Shown here: piece by piece, positions 22,500 through 33,709 of the stretch | Layout of the letters: every line of letters begins with the position of its first letter | Numbering within the stretch: the stretch's first letter is position 1 | Program-made: the position numbers and the translations under genes | The notes under the pieces: generated by a model | Database searches by the model: none | Told to the model about the DNA's origin: nothing | What the model saw: the letters and a program-made list of their open reading frames with translations, nothing else | From: Arcuatula senhousia | Lineage: Eukaryota; Mollusca; Bivalvia; Mytilida; Mytilidae | DNA: 64,000 nt | Assembly (NCBI GenBank): GCA_963971305.1 | Contig: OZ020306.1 | Coordinates: 57,572,686 to 57,636,685 of the forward strand | Direction: 5' to 3'

Positions 22500-23761
22500 G
22501 TGTTAAAATGTGGATAAAGCATAAGCATAAAAGTTTTATTTAAAGTCGATGGCATTAAATACATAGCATAAGCTCTGTAGAGCTTTTTATTGACTGACAC
22601 TAATAAATAATAAACATGATCAACACACATAAAACAACACAATACAATTATACATATCATGCAGACAAGACAAATAAGCCTTACTAACTTAAAGCACACA
22701 TAAATGAATTATTCACATAAATGACATATTACAGGTGGTGACTAAATCAAGTAACACAGGCCCAAGCCAACATATTATTTCCAGCAACAAAACCAATAGA
22801 ACCTTACAGGAGCAGTCTCCTATCATCACTCCCATGTTTCACTCAGTGGTTGTCAAAACTATCCACCTAGATTGATCTCCCCAATAAAGTCGTACTGATT
22901 GTACCGCTTCAAGGGAGTTAAGCACAAAAAAAACCCAACAATATGTACCATTTTTATTTTTAAGGGAGTATATAAATTTTGATCGAAAGTTTTCCAAGTT
23001 TTAATTTTATAAAGACAAAAGTATGAGCATTGAAATTATGCCACAAAAACAGGTTGGATGCTCACTTTTGATATTGTTGAGAAAATCAGAACTGGTGCGC
23101 TGCATTCAAAATGTGCTACTGTCAACAGTTTTACATGCCTATGAGCATGATGAGTATCAAAATATAGACATTCAATTCTTATGAACATCTCAATATTGTT
23201 ATTATAATTACATTTTAATGTTGTTGTTTTTTTAATAAGTTTAACTTTTCTTCAATAGCGTGCATTTTTTAAGTTGTTTTATATGTCCATTATCATATAT
23301 TTGTCATTGTGAGGTTGTGACCTCAGTAACGGTCATGTGAAACAAGCGACATTTCAACAAGTTATAAACATAGTAGAAAAGCCAATATAATTAATGCATT
23401 TTAATTATAAACACATTAAATGTAATAATATGAATTTAAAACATACATGTACATGTACATGATGTACATAGAATTTCATCTATAACATGTATGACTATAA
23501 CATACACTTTTGTTTTCTGTAATAAAAACATTGGGTCTCTGCACTTCTTTTTATTTAAAGAAAAAAAAACCTAAAATTTCTAATACACAATGCCAAAACT
23601 GGTACATGTATAAACATGATAAAACAGTTAATTTGGTTATGAAAATGCCAATGTTAAAAGTGTAAAAAATCTCAATCTGTAGAAAAATCACAATGAGTAG
23701 GCATACAGAAAAATAGCTCTTGAAATTGATCTAAATTAATGCTATAAATGCTACTACAAAA
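22500..23761. other. Unassigned AT-rich sequence
   Basis: Contains a short ACATGTACATG run near 23448-23465 but no gene or mobile-element boundary that I can support. Confidence 0.4.
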
Positions 23762-23773
23762 CAAATATCAATG

Positions 23774-24264
23774 TGAGTGAGTGAGTGAGTTGGTGTTTTA
23801 CGCCCGTGCAACGCTATATAGGTTATCTACAGGCGATGAACATGAAAATGATGATAAAATGAACATGAAATGATGATGATAAATGAAATATGGGGATGGG
23901 GTGGGAAACAAAGGACCGGTAAATTTTGAAGAACCACAGGAAAAAGGGGAGAGGTGGGTAGGGGCGGAAAATTTAGCCTATGTGGTGCACTACTGGGCGG
24001 CCCACAAAGGGGTCTTTTACGTGCATGAAGCGTGGCACTCTCCACACACGTTGGCCCACTATGGTCGGCGGTCAGGGTTTCCGTATTATAGACCTGACAA
24101 CCCCCGCGGACGAGGGCTACCCTATTCAGCCACCTAGGGTACACACTTGGTCGCTCTGTGGGCTGAGCACTGACCCGACGTCAGAATCCCAAGACCCTTA
24201 GTCGCCTCTTACGACAAGCTAGGCTCTGCTGCGGGCCTATTCGCCACCCGGGCCCCGCACGGGA
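23774..24264 (-). repeat. SINE-like family A, full-length with 12-bp TSD
   Basis: CAAATATCAATG flanks the copy (23762-23773, 24266-24277). Tail TGAGTGAGTGAGTGAG on the plus strand; 5' end CCCGTGCGGGGCCCGGG on the minus strand. Nearly identical to the copy at 17.6 kb, so probably young. Confidence 0.9.
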
Positions 24265-24825
24265 CCAAATATCAATGATGTACATGTATGATATCATAAA
24301 TAAACTACAAAACTTGAGATTTAATATTACACATTGATGATATCAATAAAAATCAAGAAATATGTTGACTGTGGTGGCATGCTTGGGCATACAGGTAAAA
24401 TGCTGTGCAAATTAATCTGTATTGATGCTAATGCAAGAGCATAACAAATATAAATGGTGTATGTTAAACATTACTGACAATACATGTAATGCATAATGAT
24501 GTGAGCTTTTTAATAATGTAAACTAGTTGACTAGATGACAGGATAACTAAACAGACAAAGTAAAAGCTTCACATTGTTTTCAGTTACAAGATTAAGCCAC
24601 ATTTATGTTTTATGATTTTGTAGGTAAGGACATCTTTTGGCTCAATTAGTTTTACAGTTACATGTTATATTGGGCCAAAATGGTCTTATTACTACTGGTA
24701 CATCCTTTAAATAATAAGTAGAAAATGGCACGGTAGCCAGTTTATTGCTTTGTGGCTCGACACACAAAAAAAGATAATTTATTACATGTACATGTTAATT
24801 TATGTTCCAATAATTTTTATTGTAG

Positions 24826-25021
24826 TTCATTGGAGACAACACTTAAGGTATTTGATCAATTAAAAACTAGGTATGAGAGAATCCTTCAGGATTCACAGCT
24901 TCCACCAATTGAAATAAAGAATAAAGTGTCGCAGTTGGGCCAACTACTTACCAAAGATGGAAAATTAAGATGTTCTTCATCTCAATGCATATTTATACAT
25001 AAATTAATCACAGAGATTTAA
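24826..25021 (+). CDS. Candidate exon, helical unrecognised product
   Basis: A good acceptor (TAATTTTTATTGTAG) precedes an open stretch starting SLETTLKVFDQLKTRYERIL, with amphipathic helical spacing and a LPPIEIKNKVSQLGQLL segment. It runs to a stop without a visible donor. It could be a terminal exon or a transposon remnant. Not recognised. Confidence 0.35.
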
Positions 25022-25480
25022 AAGACATGATTAGCAACATTCAGTTAAACATCCATAAAATGATGGATTCATATTACCTTAGATGACATGTCAGCATCCA
25101 ATCAAAATTATGTTGTTTTACCCAATATTTATTTTTTCAGAGAACATGATTGTTCTAAAAATTTGTCTGAAACAGTGAAAGTGCAATTGTTTTGGCATTT
25201 GCATTACCAACATGAACAAAGAATATATCTTAGGCTAATCATTAAAAAATATTTTGTTTTTCCTTCATTGATGCGCATAATTTTGTTTTCGGAGGTGATT
25301 TAATGGATTGGTATGGGAAAGACAAACAAACTAAATTTAATATTTTGCCTGATCAAAAACATGAATTTCTGTCCATCTTCTACTACAAATGCCACTCACA
25401 CAAAGTTCCAGACAGGTTTTATTTGTAAACTCATCACCACCAGAGCAACGTACTCATCGGCTTAAACCTACAGATATTAA
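25022..25480. other. Unassigned sequence
   Basis: No supported gene. An ORF at 25088-25303 has no recognisable content. Confidence 0.35.
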
Positions 25481-25567
25481 AAACGAAAGAATATGGAATA
25501 TGTGCCAAAAAGACACGATCCAAATTTTGAAATGATTTAAATAAATGTACAAAAGCAAAATTTCACT

Positions 25568-25609
25568 GCGTGTGAAGCGCATTTCTGGATTAACCTTCAT
25601 CAGACACGC
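25568..25609 (-). ncRNA. Hammerhead-like motif, second family (probably degenerate)
   Basis: On the minus strand: stem I 5' strand GCGUGU, core CUGAUGA, short stem II (AGG-UUAAU-CCA, only two G-C pairs), GAAA, then U-GCGC-U, UC and stem I 3' strand ACACGC. Stem I pairs perfectly (6 bp) directly beside the core and the predicted cleavage would lie between 25574 and 25573. The minimal stem III has a U.U mismatch where the array at 38-39.7 kb has C-G, so activity is doubtful. Confidence 0.55.
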
Positions 25610-25824
25610 TAGGAGTAGAAAACTTGGAAAACCGGTAGAATATTAGATTTGATTAAAAACAAGTGCCAAAATATATTACAACAATGATCAAACAGATAAA
25701 TTTATCAATTTTTAAAGAAACAGTCAAACATTGTCAAATTTTGGAAATATGTAAACTGTGTCTTTCCAACACATATTCCAGTACTCGAAAATATATAAGA
25801 GCATACAACTGAAGCACGGGGAAG

Positions 25825-25998
25825 CTTTCTACGATCTCCACAGATGTCTTAAACAAGCTACCAGATTATTCCACTGAGGTTACATGTTCAGGATTGATTG
25901 AGAGATGCCAACAGACCAGTCTATCTCAAAAATATTACTTTAGCAGAGTTTGCTGCTTGGTTTGATAGATCATACAGTAAGCGACATACTTCTAAAGA
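25825..25998 (+). pseudogene. Helitron/PIF1-like protein remnant
   Basis: DVLNKLPDYSTEVTCSGLIER is followed, after a one-base shift, by ANRPVYLKNITLAEFAAWFD and RSYSKRHTSK. The sequence of GLIERYANRP and LAEFAAWF type motifs is what I would expect in the region preceding the helicase of Helitron/PIF1-type proteins. It is broken and ends at a SINE insertion at 26006. Assignment is from memory and tentative. Confidence 0.4.
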
Positions 25999-26005
25999 AG
26001 ATGGA

Positions 26006-26392
26006 CCCGTGCGGGGCCCGGGTGGCGAATAGGCCCGCAGCAGAGCCTAGCTTGTCGTAAGAGGCGACTAAGGGTCTTGGGATTCTGACGTCGGGTCAGT
26101 GCTCAGCCCACAGAGCGACCAAGTGTGAACCCTAGGTGGCTGAATAGTGTAGTCCTCGTCAGCGGGGGTTGTCAGGTCTATAATACGGAAACCCTGACCG
26201 CCGACCATAGTGGGCCAACGTGTGTGAAAAGTGCCACGCTTCATGCACGTAAAAGACCCCTTTGTAGACCGCCAAGTAGTGCACCACATAGGCTAAATTT
26301 TTCGCCCCTACCCACCTCTCCCCTTTTCCTGTGGTTCTTCAAAATTTACCGGTCCTTTGTGTCCCACCCCATTTCCATATTTCATTTATCAT
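26006..26392 (+). repeat. SINE-like family A, 3'-truncated
   Basis: Starts CCCGTGCGGGGCCCGGG and follows the family to TTTCATTTATCATTTA, then switches to the repeat at 26398. The TCAC-type tail is absent. Confidence 0.8.
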
Positions 26393-26397
26393 TTAAT

Positions 26398-26715
26398 GAT
26401 CTGAAACAACAAATTCAATTGTGTAGACCCACACAGGAAACAGCACCCATAACACAGACCCATGCATGTCGTCCAAAAAAGGCCAATGTACGACACAAAC
26501 CAGAAGGAAAACGAACCAACTCACAGGACAGGCCAATGTACCCTAAACGCACCATAGGCCTATGTACCCAGAAAGCGACGAAATCTCACCCAAAAAACTT
26601 CACACAATCTGGGACCCTTACCTATGAGGACCAACAATGAAGAACCCTTACCTGAAATGAGGTCATACTAGTAAGAACACTTAGCTTTGTGGGATATAGC
26701 CAACCCTTACCCGAT
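26398..26715 (+). repeat. Unclassified dispersed repeat, copy 1
   Basis: It aligns in order with 62793-63100 on the other strand: CAATTGTGTAGACCCAC, ACCAACTCACA, CAGGCAAATGTACC-like, GACGAAATC and GGGATATAGCCAACCC. The frame is open for about 70 residues in both copies, but base rather than codon similarity seems to dominate. Confidence 0.5.
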
Positions 26716-26784
26716 TTCACACAATCAACCTTATTCTGTCGAAAATACAATGATGAATCCTGATTGGACCTACAAACATGGGGG

Positions 26785-27088
26785 GGGGGGTGAGTGGGAA
26801 ACAAAGGAACTGTAAATTTTAAAGACCACTGGAAAAGGGGAGAGATGTAGAGGGTAGGGGCGGAAATTGCATAAAGCGTGGCCCTTTATGGTTTGCGGTA
26901 AAGTCTTCCGCATCATAGCCTGACGAAAACGGCATTCATTATGACGGCTGCCCCATTCTACCATCTGTGACACACATCCCAGTCGCGTTATGGTCTGAGC
27001 GGCCTGACCCCTATGCGTTCTTTAAGGGCTTTTATCGACAAGCTTAGCGCTGATGCGGGCCTACTCGCCTCCCGGGCCCTGCACGGGA
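26785..27088 (-). repeat. SINE-like copy, mosaic of families A and B
   Basis: The minus strand starts CCCGTGCAGGGCCCGGG and carries the B-like AAGCTTGTCGATAAAAG block, but its 3' part (CCACCTCT..., AATTTACAGTTCC) resembles family A. It starts after a run of G residues near 26780. This looks like a third subfamily. Confidence 0.65.
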
Positions 27089-27122
27089 ACTGACAACCCT
27101 AATCACATACAGTTGGGGGAAG

Positions 27123-27227
27123 TCCCTTTTTGATAAATACAGACGGGACTCGAACACCAGCTGAGGCTAGTGATCAAGTGTGGTATTCAAACCTGCGCAG
27201 ACTACTCGGCCACCCACGCCCCTGGAT
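27123..27227 (-). repeat. tRNA-derived head (Leu/Ser-like), part of a SINE
   Basis: The minus strand reads GGGGCGTGGGTGGCCGAG (box A-like TGGCCGAGTAGTC) and later GGTGTTCGAGTCCCG (box B). Box spacing suits a tRNA with a long variable arm, but the acceptor stem is not clean and there is no clear anticodon arm. I read it as a pseudo-tRNA or SINE head. Confidence 0.55.
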
Positions 27228-27540
27228 ATAATTTGTGTTTCTATGAAAAATATTAGACTACTTTGCAAAGCATATTTTAAAATTGATATAATTTAATTGT
27301 CTATTTGTTAATAAGATAAATAATTGAAGTATGTATTGGTTTAATGTAAATTAAAATGGAAACACACACGCTTTTTCCCGCAAAAATCGGCCATTTTGTA
27401 ATATTAATCAAGATTGTGTCTTACCTTTTCAACAATCATAAAATATGATTTGTTTGGCCTGGACCGGAAGATAACTTCACGGTCACTGATTAAGCCACCT
27501 GACCGCCATTTTTGTTATGCATGCTTACTTACAGTAACGA

Positions 27541-27618
27541 TAACGTACCCTTCTCCATGATTCTCTCCGCGGGATAACGACTCACGGAGAGAATCATAGG
27601 GAGGTTTACGTTACGTGG
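27541..27618. mobile_element. Short palindromic MITE
   Basis: Arms AACGTACCCTTCTCC-ATGATTCTCTCCG and their inverse (CGGAGAGAATCAT, AGGGAGG, TACGTT) flank a 15-nt loop. About 28 nt per arm with mismatches. Confidence 0.6.
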
Positions 27619-27655
27619 TCGTAACTAGTTTTCTTACCAAGAAAGACTATTTTAA

Positions 27656-27725
27656 ACAAGAGGCTCCCAGGAGCCCGAATCGCTCACCTGACTTTAATGC
27701 CGAAATTATAAGCCTATTGACATTG
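27656..27725 (+). repeat. AGCTCACC-type repeat, 5' end
   Basis: ACAAGAGGCTCCCAGGAGCC and GAATCGCTCACCTG mark the family's 5' terminus. The body that follows is diverged and its end is not resolved; a bare terminus (AGCTCACCTGGACCG) appears at 28704. Confidence 0.6.
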
Positions 27726-29650
27726 AAAGAGTCATAAAGTAAAAGGTTTAACCGAATGCTGCATAATATATACTATAGATGTTTTGCAACACAGCCAAAT
27801 TGAAAGAACATATTGTGTTAACTTTCGATTGAACATATGTGAAGATGGTCAATTTTGACGTTCAAAGGAAAAATAAACTCCTAAGAGGAACAGTCCTACA
27901 GAATTGACCGTCTATATTTTTTGAAGATGTGCTAAGGTTAGTAAGGACACCTGTCATGTGACCAAAAACATCTAAAAATGCAAAGAACAAGTGCAAATGT
28001 CACAAATACCTTGAAACTTGTGTTAAATAGTTTCATTTAATAAAACTTTATCAAAATAAATTAATTTTTATATAAATAAAACAACCATTCCTTCATATAT
28101 AAAATTTTCAAATAAAACAAGGGAGATAATCCACTTAAAAAATGACCAAAAATTTACAAAGATTTGTATTGTAGACAGAAAAGTAAGCTGGTGACCCCCA
28201 ATTTTTATTGTTTTATTTCAAAATATTTTGTATTTCATTGATTTTTATCAAATAAAAATAAAATTTAAATTCGTGGATTTTTTCTGAGAAAAGATGTTAT
28301 GCTAATTATTTGGCCTTTCCTATATAATCTATAGTAATTTGGGAAAACTTTGAGTCTAAATTTTGGGAAAACAAGCCTGGAAAGGGGGTCTAATATTTTT
28401 ACACAAGACAAAGTATATACCTAATACTAATATATCAAAAAAATTGGACATTTTAAATTAGGCATTATTTTTGGGGTCTGGTGTCCTCACTAACCTTAAC
28501 AACTTGCAATTTTTTTTTTATATATAACTTTATTAGTTTTTGAGATATTGAGCTTAAAAGTGCAAAGTTTGGGGAAAAAATCGGAAAAAGGGCAATTACT
28601 CCTACAAAGGTAAGTGGATTTTCTTGAGAATTGCAGGGCTGGAAGATCTGAATGTGCTGATCACTTTTGCTTCCATCACATTTTTTATATCTGTAACCTT
28701 TTTAGCTCACCTGGACCGAAAGCTAAAACAGAGAAAAAGTGAAATTGGCAAAATGCACTTTCTTTTGACAAGTCAATGTTGAAACGGTAATATTTACCTG
28801 CATAAGTTGCATTTTTGAAGATATATATCAATTGAGAAAGCCAAGGTAATAACGGAATTTTGATTGATTTGTCCAAAGTTTGTTTGTTATGACCATCGTT
28901 AAGTATATAGAATGTGTCCGTCATAATCATTGATCGTGAGCATTTTAAAGTACAGTTATAAAACGGCGTATTTGCTTCATATGTTATACATGATTCTATA
29001 CTATAGGTCAGTGACCCCTAAGAAACAAAATAAGGTCAAGGTCATCATTTGTAAATTTTCAAAAAATGATTCTTTTTTTTAATGCGAAATAGCTCAAATA
29101 AAATGTAACTTTTTTGAGAATTTTTTTTTCATTATATGATGTGATTATTCTACTCAATTGAACACAATTTTGTTTTTATTAAATATGAAAAATGGTATCG
29201 CGACATGGATATTTGTGAAAATTAGACCGCATCATTATACTTAGCCATTAAATGACCTTGAAACATTTTCTAAGGTCAAATCAACTTACTATTCCTATCA
29301 GTTTCAATGATTAAAATTATTGAAATATCAGAAATGAGGAAAGTGGCATGCCACGCCCCCTTTTTCGAAAATTTGCCATTTTTGATAAAAAAAAAATATT
29401 TTTTGGGAAATTCACCTTTATGACCATAATAAGATGATATCAACCCTATAAAAAAAAGTCCCATCTGCCCACTATTTTAAGCCCTTTCCAAGGGAAGACC
29501 TTATTGTATTTCTTCCGATTATTATTTTCTTTCTTCCGATGTAAACGCCAAATTTCAACTTTGAGAAGTAGGCGACATGTCGCAATGATAGTTGATATAT
29601 AGAATACAGGAGTTATTGCCCTTTTAACTTTGACTTTTTTTATGACAACC
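27726..29650. other. Diverged repeat body or unassigned sequence
   Basis: AT-rich, without supported genes. Parts are probably old AGCTCACC-type sequence, bounded by its termini at 27656 and 29651. Confidence 0.35.
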
Positions 29651-31135
29651 TTTTTAGCTCACCTGACCCGAAGGGTCATGTGAGCTATTGTCATCGTCAG
29701 GCGTCCGTCGTCCGTCGTTAACTTTTCTTCAAAGATCTTCTTCTCTAAAACCACTGCAGGGATTGCATTGAAACTTGGTATATTTGATCTTTAGGATGTC
29801 CTCTACCAAGTTTGTGAATTAATATACACGTTAACCAACCAACATGGCCGCCGTTGCTACAAATAGAACAGGGGGGGGCAGACCATTGTTTTTGACTTAT
29901 AACTCGAAAAGTATAATATATAGAGAAAATCCAAAGCAACATACCTTGTTCAGCATCAAAAGCTCTACAAATCTCTCCATTGAGTCGAAGTTGTGAAACA
30001 ACTCCTAATAGGAGTTATTGCCCTTTAATCATCAAAATTGACCATTTTTGCAGTTTTTGGACAATATCTTGAAAACCGTTAGAGCTAGAGGAAAAGTTAG
30101 CATTGCAGAATTGTTAAGCTCATTTAGATCTACAAAAATGATTTCAGGGTCAAAATTTTCAGATCAGCCGTTTAAGAGTTATTCTCCTTTAACTGTTTTT
30201 TTTTTTCATTAATTTTAACTGATTTTCAAAAATCGTCTTCTCTGAAACCATTGAAGGAATTGCATTGAAACTTGGTATACTTGATCTTTAGGATGTCCTC
30301 TACCAAGTTTGTGAATAATATACACGTCAACCAACCAACATGGCCGCCGTTGCTAAAAATAGAACAGGGGGTCAGACCATTGTTTTTGGCTTATAATTCG
30401 AAAAGTATAAGAGATAGAGAAAATCCAAAACAACCTACCTTGTTCAGCATCAAAAGCTCTACAAATCTCTCAATTGAGTTGAAGTTGTGAAACGACTCCT
30501 TATAGGAGTTATTGCCCTTTATTCATCAAAATTGACCATTTTTGCAGTTTTTGGACAATATCTTGAAAACCGTTAGAGCTAGAGGAAAAGTTAGCATTGC
30601 AGAATTGTTAAGCTCATTTAGATCTACAAAAATGATTTCAGGGTCAAAATTGTCAGATCAGCCGTTTAAGAGTTACTCCCCTTTAACTGTTTTTTCCATT
30701 AATTTTAACTGATTTTCAAAAATCTTCTTTTCTGAAACCATTGAAGGGATTGCATTGATACTTTGTATAATTGATCTTTAGGATGTCCTCTACCAAGTTT
30801 GTGAATAATATACACGTCAACCAACCAACATGGCCGCCGTTGCTAAAAATTGAATAGGGGGGTCAGACCATTGTTTTTGGCTTATAACTCGAAAAGTATA
30901 AGAGATAGAGAAAATCCAAAGCAACCTACCTTGTTCAGCATGAAAAGGTCCTCACAGAAGTTATTGCCCTTTAACTGTTTTTTTTTTCTATCAATTTAAA
31001 CTTATTTCCAAAAATCTTTTCTGAAACCACTGAAGGGATTGTTTTGCAACTTTGTATACTTGAAAGTTTGTGAAATTTATTCAAACTTTGACATAAGAGA
31101 TCAGGTGAGCAATTCAGGCTCCTGGGAGCCTCTAG
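29651..31135 (-). repeat. AGCTCACC-type repeat with about 490-bp internal duplications
   Basis: The plus strand starts AGCTCACCTGACCCGAAGGG, then CGTCCGTCGTCCGTCG, and ends CAGGCTCCTGGGAGCCTC, so the element lies on the minus strand. A block containing TTTAGGATGTCCTCTACCAA and CAACATGGCCGCCGTTGC occurs three times, at about 29750, 30247 and 30738, plus a fourth partial piece. Larger units than in other copies. Confidence 0.75.
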
Positions 31136-31464
31136 TTTTTAAATATTTTCTCTGGAGAATGAAACTTGTTTTTGTGGATTTAGTTCTTTAAAGGTCTGTT
31201 TGAAATGCTTACAGCTTACATGTAAAAAAGGTGTATGTTTTATGTGGTAATAGATTTCTATAGATGCAGGTTATCCGCACTACAATACTGCATTGGTATC
31301 TATTCTCTTTTAAACAGTTTTATTATTGGTAGAGTAGGTCTTGTCAATGTTTATATCTAGGATTTGAAAGGGGTCAATTAAAATGTTCTTTCTTATTTTC
31401 TTCCTTTTACTTTTTTTTCAACATAAATTAGTGCTACCTGGTCATTGTTAGTCGTAGTGTTGTT

Positions 31465-32262
31465 GTTATACCCCCACTCGTAAGAGAGGGGACTATATTG
31501 CAATCACCTTGTCCGTCCGGTACAATTTTTCGGCTTCTATTAGATGGATTGGTTTTAAATTTGGTACACAGCTTCAGCATGATGAGCTATACCATGCCTC
31601 CTCTTTCCACGTCAGTCCATCATCTACTTTTTGTTTTCTGAGCCGACTTAGACTTTATAGGGTAAAAAAATTAAAATGTGAAATTTTTCGTAACAGTTTT
31701 CTCGGCTTCTACTGGATGGATTGGTTTAAAATTTGGTATACTGCTTCAACATGAATAGTTATACTGGGCCCCCCTTTCCAGATCAGTCCATCATCTACTG
31801 CCTGTTTTCCGAGCCGACTTAGACTTTTTAGGGTAAAAAAATTAAAATGTGAAATTTTTCGTAACAGTTTTCTCGGCTTCAACTGGATGGATTGGTTTCA
31901 AATTTGGTACACAGCTTCAACATGAATAGTTATACTGGCCCCCCCTTTCCAGATCAGTCCATCATCTACTGCCTGTTTTCCGAGCCGACTTAGACTTTTT
32001 AGGGTAAAAAAATTAAAATGTGAAATTTTTCTTAACAGTTTTCTCGGCTTCTACTGGATGGATTGGTTTCAAATTTGGTACACAGCTTCAACATGAAGAG
32101 TTATACTGGGCCTCCCCTTTTCAGTCGGTCATCTACTTCATGTTTTCTGAATGGTAGAATGGGGGTATGCTTAGCACGACTTAGTGCAACCTCTTGTCCA
32201 ACTTGTCATTCCTTTTGTTATCCATCTTGTCAGTCTGGTGCATGTTGATACATTATTGTTTT
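31465..32262. repeat. Tandem repeat, about 171-bp unit, four copies
   Basis: TCGGCTTCTAYTGGATGGATT recurs near 31529, 31701, 31872 and 32043, with GAGCCGACTTAGACTTT between. It is preceded by CCCCCACTCGTAAGAGAGGG. Sequence related to this unit reappears at 37.5-40.1 kb. ORFs here are periodic by-products. Confidence 0.75.
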
Positions 32263-32520
32263 CATTGTTGTCGTCCGATGATTCTATTGGTATGTTCTGA
32301 GGTAGTTGTTTTAAGTACTGCTACTACTGTTACTAAAAAGCCTTTGGCTTGAATTTCAGCTTGTCGAAGTATGTCCTCATACATAGCCAACTTGGTTTCA
32401 TCATCTAATAAGTATAAGCCTAGGACATTTTCAATGAGCTAATTAATCATTTGTGTGCTTTATTCGGGTAAAGAAGTCTGGATACATGACAATCAGATTT
32501 TTGGTGTATGACTCTGAAAG

Positions 32521-32850
32521 TCAGATTTTAAACAACATTGACTGTGGGTAAGTCACTACAAGGGGGTATGTCAAATGCCAACATGGCTGACCTTGACCCT
32601 TGACCTCAAGGTCATCTGTTATGATATTGTTTTGTCTTTTGACAGCCTTAGATATATGGTTTGTGGGAAGGTTACTACTACAAGGCGGTGTGTCCCGTAC
32701 CAACATTGTTGACCTTGACCTTTGACTTCAAGAATATTTTTATATATTTTGTTTTTTTACATAGGCCTTAGATATTTGGTACATGTATGTGAGTCACTAC
32801 AAAGTGGTATGTGGTGTATCAATATAGTAATGGGGGACATCAATTTTAAA
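32521..32850. repeat. Tandem repeat of about 130 bp containing TGACCTTGACC
   Basis: Three diverged units with AGTCACTACAA, TGACCTTGACCYTTGAC and GCCTTAGATAT. The TGACCT half-sites come with the repeat; regulatory meaning is not implied. Confidence 0.6.
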
Positions 32851-33110
32851 ATAAACAAATAAATGGATGGTGAAGCCACATTTAAAAGGTAAAAACTAAA
32901 TAAGAAATATAAAGAAATAAAACCTTTAAAACAAATAAAACAAGAATGCCCAAATTTTCCTAAAAGTGGAAGATGTAACGTGTTTTATGCGAGTCTAAAA
33001 AGGTATATTTTACTGTAGCCCAATAATTTTGTTTAAACATGAATAGAAAGTGGAAAAAAAGATAAGTAAAGGTAAGTATAAGTTGGTGATATATGCTGAT
33101 GTACAATGTA

Positions 33111-33665
33111 CAGATGGGTGCACACATAACCTGTACGGTAAGTTAACTTGAAAAGCAGACAAAATGTTAATTTAAAGTTCATTCGTGACTGGTCATGCAA
33201 CAGGTTTGAGCAGAAGCTCGACTGGTTCCAAGTTAACTTTATAAGCAGTCGTAATTCCATGTCTGCTTTTAAAAGCAGTCGCGTTCATATGACAGGTCTG
33301 GTCAAGTTAACTTTGTTACAAGTCTGCTTTATAGACTGCATTTTAAAGCTTTCACAGTACAAAGCTCATATTATATCGCCTAAAACGTCGTCAAAATTAT
33401 TCTTTTAATGTTATAAAAAAAAATAAATTACAAATTTTATTAAACTGAGTCAGTTCGAGTGGACCTGTTAAAATGACTGGTCTTGTTAGAGCAGTCACGA
33501 CTCTGTGACTGGTTATGACCAGTCATCAAAAAGCTGTCGCAAGTCTGCTTTGACCAGTCACGAGTTTACACAAATTAACTTGAATGTCTGCTTAACAGAC
33601 ATGGAAAGCAGTCACAAAGTTAACTTTATGTTAACTTTTGTACAGGTTATGTGTGCACCCATCTG
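33111..33665. mobile_element. 555-bp MITE with perfect 26-bp TIRs and TA duplication
   Basis: Left end CAGATGGGTGCACACATAAC, right end the exact complement, with TA on both sides (33109-33110 and 33666-33667). The pairing covers 26 bases. The interior is filled with short inverted blocks such as AGTTAACTT, GCAGACTT and TGACTGGTCA. TA targets are used by Tc1/mariner-type and some PIF-type transposases; the driver is unknown. Confidence 0.85.
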
Positions 33666-33709
33666 TATATTCAACTTATACATGATTGGATGTTCTAAAC
33701 AAGAAAATT

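Noticed and set aside
32521..32850. TGACCTTGACC motifs as nuclear-receptor response elements
   Set aside because: They occur once per tandem unit of an ordinary repeat and nothing nearby suggests a regulated gene.
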